A stretch of DNA of 8,670 nt from Helicobacteraceae bacterium (lineage in GTDB: Bacteria > Campylobacterota > Campylobacteria > Campylobacterales > Sulfurimonadaceae): contig JALWNV010000364.1 in NCBI GenBank assembly GCA_027083665.1, positions 1 to 8,670 on the forward strand. Direction: 5' to 3'. The position numbers and the translations under genes are program-made. Below the pieces are notes generated by a model that did not search any database, had not been told where the DNA came from, and was given only the letters and a program-made list of their open reading frames with translations. Below, in pieces: positions 6,301-8,670 of the stretch; positions within the stretch are counted from its first letter, which is position 1; every line of letters starts with the position of its first letter.

Positions 6301-8670
6301 GAAGAAGTTTTCGTCCAGTTCAATCGGTGCGTCATTGTAGACATGGATCGGGATACTGACATTGAGATCGCCGGCGGGAATGGTGACGTTGCGATCGGTG
6401 ACCTGGATATAGTCACCGTCGACTACGCGTGCCGTTCCGTCCTCCGTGTGATAATGCACCGTGATATCTTTGGTGGAAGCATGCTCGAGTTTGATGACCG
6501 GGAAGACGGTCTCTGTCGTCCCGATGACGTTGATATCTTCGGTAACTTCGTAAAAAGGCTTGTCGAATCCGACCTTGATACAACTTGTACAGGCACCCCA
6601 TCCGTTGATAAGCCCGCTGTCGTCGTAGGTATATTCCTGGTTGTTGTTGAGGTTGATGTCCTGCACGGCGGTTACCGCACCTTTGAAGTGGCTGTTTGCC
6701 GAGTCGTGGTTGCCGGTGTACTGGCCGTTGACGAAGACGTACGCGGTTATGTCCTGCTGGTTGCCGCCTCCCATGCTCGACCAGGTGAAGTTGCCGTAGA
6801 CGAAGATGAAAAGATCGCCCGGAACCCCTGCACCGCCGTCGAAATTGATATCGAGCATATTGCCGTCGAGCGTCAGGTCGTTTCCGATGAAGAAGCGGAC
6901 CTGTCCGTTGGTGCGGATTTTCGTAAACTGGTCCGCACTCAGGCTGCCGATCCAGTAGTCACCGGCATCGAATGTAACCGTCGGTCCGCCCTGGATCGTG
7001 AGCGATTTGATCAGCATGACCGGATTGCCGTTGTCGTAGGTTCCCGACGGCGAGAAATGGGTGCTGCCGCTCACGGTCAGGTCGCCGTAGTCGAGATCCG
7101 TTTCCGTGCTTCCGGCCGTTTGCGCACCGGACTTGGTGCTTTCGATAAAGGCGGGGAGTGTCGGGATAGGCGTCGTCATCGGTTTGACGTCACACGGTTG
7201 CGTGCTGCCGTTTGCAGTACACTGGATATCCTGCGCGGAACCGCCCGTGCCGTTGACGTTGTCGGCATAGACGCTGTCCGCATCGATCACGACGTCGCCG
7301 TTGCCGCGATTGATGTCTTCCCATGTATTGAGCGCACTCGGGAAAAGTCCGCATTCGACAAATCCGGGATCGATCGGATGCCATTCGCTACACTGTTTGA
7401 TTTCGCCCTGGTTAAGCGTGTGGTTGCCGTTGGTGTCGGTGGTGATATAGGTACCGAACAGCTGTGATGAGGGAAAAACACTCATGCTGATTGTCGAGAG
7501 CGTCGCGATACTGTGCGTATCGTTTTTGTCGAAATCCGGCATGGGGTCGAAGAGAACGGAGCTTCCCTGGAAAAGCCCGCTCATGCCCATGAAACCGAAG
7601 TCGAAAACATCGCCCTGGCTGCAGTTGCCCGTCGTCGAACCGTCGATGAGACAGTCGTCGATCATGTGCCCGTTGAAAAGACCGTCGGTCACGAGGCTGG
7701 TGGTCACTCCCGTCAGCGGCAGGCTTCCCTGGTTCCTGAGGGTGATCTCCTTTCCGCATCCGCCGGTAGCGGCTCCGAAGCTGAAGAAGCCGAAATCCAT
7801 ACAGATACCGATTCCTTTTTTGATCGTGCTCCGCTGATCCCAGCACAGGTCGTTGGAAGTGGTGTTGATATTGCACTGCTCGACGCGTGCGGCGTAGGTG
7901 GTACCGTTTTTGACATATTCGATATAGGTATTGTTATTCAAGAAGCTGAAGTCGTTCGAAAGCGCGGCTTCGGTGAAGATCGTATGGTTTTCAAGTGCAC
8001 CGAAGTTGCCCGTTTCGAATGTCGCCGCATTGTTGAAAACACCGAACGGTCCGAAGTTGACCGTATCGGTCAGTTCACAGCGGTTGCCGGTCTCGTCGAC
8101 ACCGTCGATCCCGCATTTCTGACCCGCATTGCCGTTGAAAAGGTTGTAATCGATTGCGATCTTGGCATTGCTGATAGGATCGTTCGAGAGATTGCGCAGT
8201 TTGATGCTCTGGCGGCAGCCGGCGCCGCCTTGGAAAGCGCCGCCGTTGAAACAGCCGCCGATGCTGCCCGACGACCCGTACGAGGTCGATTCGATACAGA
8301 CCGGAGAGGTGCCCGAAATCGGTGCCGTGCCGTTGACCGTGACCGAGCTGCTCGTACTGTTGTTGGACGTATCGGGGTCGGAGGTGGCAGTAGATTCGAT
8401 CGTTGCGGTTTGCTCCAGTGTCCCGCTGGCTGAAGGCTGGACGGTGATGGTGAAATCCTTGTTGTTTGTGGTGCTTGTCCAGTTCGATGTTTTTGTGCAG
8501 GTGATGAACGAACCGGCACTCAGCGCACCGCTGCTGATGTCGCAACTGAAGTCGCTTCCCGAATTGTACGCGACGGAACTGACGGTGACATCCTGATTGT
8601 AGGATATTTTGACGACGATGTTTTTTTTGGCGGTACTCGGACCCCGGTTTTGTGTTCGAATCTTGCACGT
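3376..8670 (-). CDS. Giant secreted MshQ-like multidomain protein (DUF11, cysteine-rich modules, Calx-beta, lectin-like, DUF6701-like); 5' end outside window
   Basis: Candidate extracellular adhesin linked to a type IV pilus; role inferred. The frame is open from the window edge to TAA at 3376-3378, 1764 visible residues without a start, so the true protein is longer and its signal peptide is unseen. Numbering visible residues: DUF11-like repeat, about 1-112 (NRGPSTAKKNIVV at the front, SDPDTSNNS at the end); two cysteine-rich modules, 125-266 and 290-427; a MshQ-type segment, about 528-684 (TFDAGDYWIGSL, GDLFIFVYGNF, YVFVNGQY, GAVTAVQDINL); Calx-beta, about 700-817 (EDGTARVVDGDY, IPAG, ELDENFFVQL); concanavalin-like domain, about 821-1112 (FEDDFSNG, GADGIVNVLFD, GWLGLGLDEFGNF); DUF6701-like C-terminus, about 1113-1740 (KFAVRPHHFTAV, IPDHFQVTG, FLYGRL, PWLIYNRYDAAATT). 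No C-terminal anchor is visible. It is first of four overlapping genes. MshQ-like architecture is well supported; orthology is not proven. Confidence 0.85.
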   Translation of the reverse strand, partial: TCKIRTQNRGPSTAKKNIVVKISYNQDVTVSSVAYNSGSDFSCDISSGALSAGSFITCTKTSNWTSTTNNKDFTITVQPSASGTLEQTATIESTATSDPDTSNNSTSSSVTVNGTAPISGTSPVCIESTSYGSSGSIGGCFNGGAFQGGAGCRQSIKLRNLSNDPISNAKIAIDYNLFNGNAGQKCGIDGVDETGNRCELTDTVNFGPFGVFNNAATFETGNFGALENHTIFTEAALSNDFSFLNNNTYIEYVKNGTTYAARVEQCNINTTSNDLCWDQRSTIKKGIGICMDFGFFSFGAATGGCGKEITLRNQGSLPLTGVTTSLVTDGLFNGHMIDDCLIDGSTTGNCSQGDVFDFGFMGMSGLFQGSSVLFDPMPDFDKNDTHSIATLSTISMSVFPSSQLFGTYITTDTNGNHTLNQGEIKQCSEWHPIDPGFVECGLFPSALNTWEDINRGNGDVVIDADSVYADNVNGTGGSAQDIQCTANGSTQPCDVKPMTTPIPTLPAFIESTKSGAQTAGSTETDLDYGDLTVSGSTHFSPSGTYDNGNPVMLIKSLTIQGGPTVTFDAGDYWIGSLSADQFTKIRTNGQVRFFIGNDLTLDGNMLDINFDGGAGVPGDLFIFVYGNFTWSSMGGGNQQDITAYVFVNGQYTGNHDSANSHFKGAVTAVQDINLNNNQEYTYDDSGLINGWGACTSCIKVGFDKPFYEVTEDINVIGTTETVFPVIKLEHASTKDITVHYHTEDGTARVVDGDYIQVTDRNVTIPAGDLNVSIPIHVYNDAPIELDENFFVQLTDPSSGACLGDINRTEIKIKRQEDAPICFEDDFSNGLDSKWRVLKASGGFTPKVVQVGGDSRLRLTDRSHNLSTVITKDYTFDTKYNLIIVEFDYYAYGGCSDGSNYTEYHGSNFMGDWGADGIVNVLFDSSVGDSPTPGALGGSLGYAQMTVISPKKDGFEGGWLGLGLDEFGNFAKPNEGKIGGINDQYVNAVSIRGDGSGLNGYEYLAGTTTLTPPLANKLSDPVPAGGYFSGRYKMTVDARDPNHLYIRLERNLKDGNGYQTIINQFDAKNPSNLQDPSYKQQGTPDQIRYALSAGTGGGCNNHELSWIKLRGNCAVYGGGEVYKTGPFGAWDNFRGDTNGDGRMNDQNISTKIVGKPFELMITSLNADGMTLGLKPGIEAKYQLYWYDENGNHHPYENVWHDFDASYINAKTQTYTVNEAYKEMYVRVQYCADQNSSGGLILAPYADCAGTGAARWEGGPIAQGKYYRYHMSDKFAVRPHHFTAVPPAGKSMHLLHSATDTRLTLYAMSGANGTTQGTTHYNQTKSNLSLTATRYMGDGSVDNGGLLSGAVGYGSLDFNMTDGISTRGGQHDVADITYDDVGNIDVKITDSDWGAVDIINGYSLNQNCNNPPHETLSTPNGFKICGDINMTFIPDHFQVTGVTLKNHKDSAFTYVSNDWNMSASFDVKIVAKNAKGSTTVNFRQPDGSNVYYENPVDVDIAFLPSVNTGGATVQTHTIDNLLGFGQPDFANGEHDLVAADPDFNKNLAIRGTRDTTKPVNPFIIKGSDINVSVESTYTDTAKGISDTIKGGKEGTGSATFLYGRLHAPRYRVSSAAGSLPVYYEFYYDVNPGIEDNATLSGTFTGSGNADRSKDAFYWYKNNLHQTRDGNITGISQYNFSDLTLGYNAAATNGIQYINYNYGGNDFPYRATIKISTQPWLIYNRYDAAATTVDVPLEINSGTLHNQGSGADSDAVDATQRPRRIEW
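3387..3394 (-). promoter_or_regulatory. Strong Shine-Dalgarno embedded in the end of the giant gene
   Basis: On the minus strand GAGGAGGA lies 4 bases before the GTG start at 3382 and contains the full AGGAGG anti-SD complement. It sits inside the codons for the last residues (RRIE) of the upstream protein. It decides the GTG start of the MshD-like gene and suggests reinitiation by ribosomes finishing the giant protein. Confidence 0.75.
5233..5268 (-). other. Dockerin-like calcium loop in the giant protein
   Basis: Residues 1135-1146 read DTNGDGRMNDQN, matching the D-x-N-x-D-G-x-x-N core of dockerin and EF-hand loops. Position 12 is Asn instead of Asp/Glu. It stands alone between the lectin-like domain and the rest of the DUF6701-like region, without a second dockerin repeat. 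Confidence 0.45.
7390..7803 (-). repeat. Cysteine-rich module copy 2 inside the giant protein
   Basis: Visible residues 290-427, from the Cys of GIGIC to the Cys of IKQC. Landmarks match copy 1 in order and almost in spacing: GC (304-305), I-LRN (309-313), LFNG (331-334), C-IDG (340-344), TGN (347-349), C350, D354, FG (358-359). The C-x3-D-x3-FG spacing is identical in both copies. Near its end it holds an EF-hand-like loop (412-423). Confidence 0.7.
7402..7437 (-). other. EF-hand-like calcium loop in the giant protein
   Basis: Residues 412-423 read DTNGNHTLNQGE: acidic or amide oxygens at loop positions 1, 3, 5 and 9 and Glu at position 12, the canonical EF-hand ligand pattern. The flanking helices of a true EF-hand pair are not evident. 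Confidence 0.5.
7873..8298 (-). repeat. Cysteine-rich module copy 1 inside the giant protein
   Basis: Visible residues 125-266 of the giant protein, from the Cys of SPVC to the Cys of VEQC. Shared landmarks with copy 2 in order: GC (151-152), I-LRN (156-160), LFNG (177-180), C-IDG (186-190), TGN (194-196), C198, D202, FG (206-207). An insert rich in Gly (GGAFQGGA) follows an extra cysteine. I do not recognise the module as a named family. Confidence 0.7.

Noticed and set aside
6343..7467. 374-residue plus-strand frame opposite the giant gene
   Set aside because: Val/Asp/Arg-rich mirror of the codon bias on the minus strand; no domain or RBS evidence. The same holds for 7513-8433.
3376..7941. 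A start codon for the giant gene at 7941 (TTG)
   Set aside because: The same frame stays open to 8670 with good DUF11 and cysteine-module sequence, and the TTG falls inside module copy 1, so the real start is outside the window.
8070..8668. Separate minus-strand genes near the right edge
   Set aside because: Frames with Pro/Ser/Arg- or His/Gln/Arg-rich translations are out-of-frame shadows of the giant gene.

Overview
The window looks like chromosomal DNA of a Campylobacterota (former Epsilonproteobacteria) member of moderate GC content. The Sulfurovum, Nitratifractor and Hydrogenimonas type is my best guess, at phylum-level confidence only. The clues are a RecG with a short N-terminus, a long hibernation factor, a promoter with an extended -10 and no clear -35, and a prepilin N-terminus (AFTMVELIFV) of a kind I associate with this phylum. 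Coding density is very high and no stretch over 100 bases lacks a gene.

Layout: (1) 1-724, minus strand: N-terminal third of recG, cut by the window edge. (2) 725-823: short divergent intergenic region with an extended -10 promoter for hpf. (3) 824-1357, plus strand: hpf, long-form ribosome hibernation factor. (4) 1358-1437: convergent intergenic spacer holding a perfect 8-bp hairpin and a heptanucleotide tandem array that runs up to the stop codon of the next gene. (5) 1438-8670, minus strand: four overlapping genes, transcribed from a giant secreted multidomain protein (5' end outside the window) through three type IV prepilin-like proteins.

The four-gene block resembles the minor pilin end of an MSHA-type type IV pilus locus. 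The giant protein carries the MshQ hallmarks (a GDYW/VYGN region, a concanavalin-like domain and a C-terminal DUF6701-like region). The three small genes resemble MshD, MshO and MshP. In the Vibrio MSHA cluster the order is D-O-P-Q; here Q comes first. All junctions overlap (7, 4 and 25 nt), which suggests translational coupling and a stoichiometric complex. The inferred role is a pilus-tip or surface adhesion complex in which the minor pilins prime or cap a pilus and the giant, calcium-binding, lectin-like protein makes contact with a surface. The giant protein also holds an internal tandem duplication of a cysteine-rich module of about 140 residues that I do not recognise. This is the least explained part of the window.
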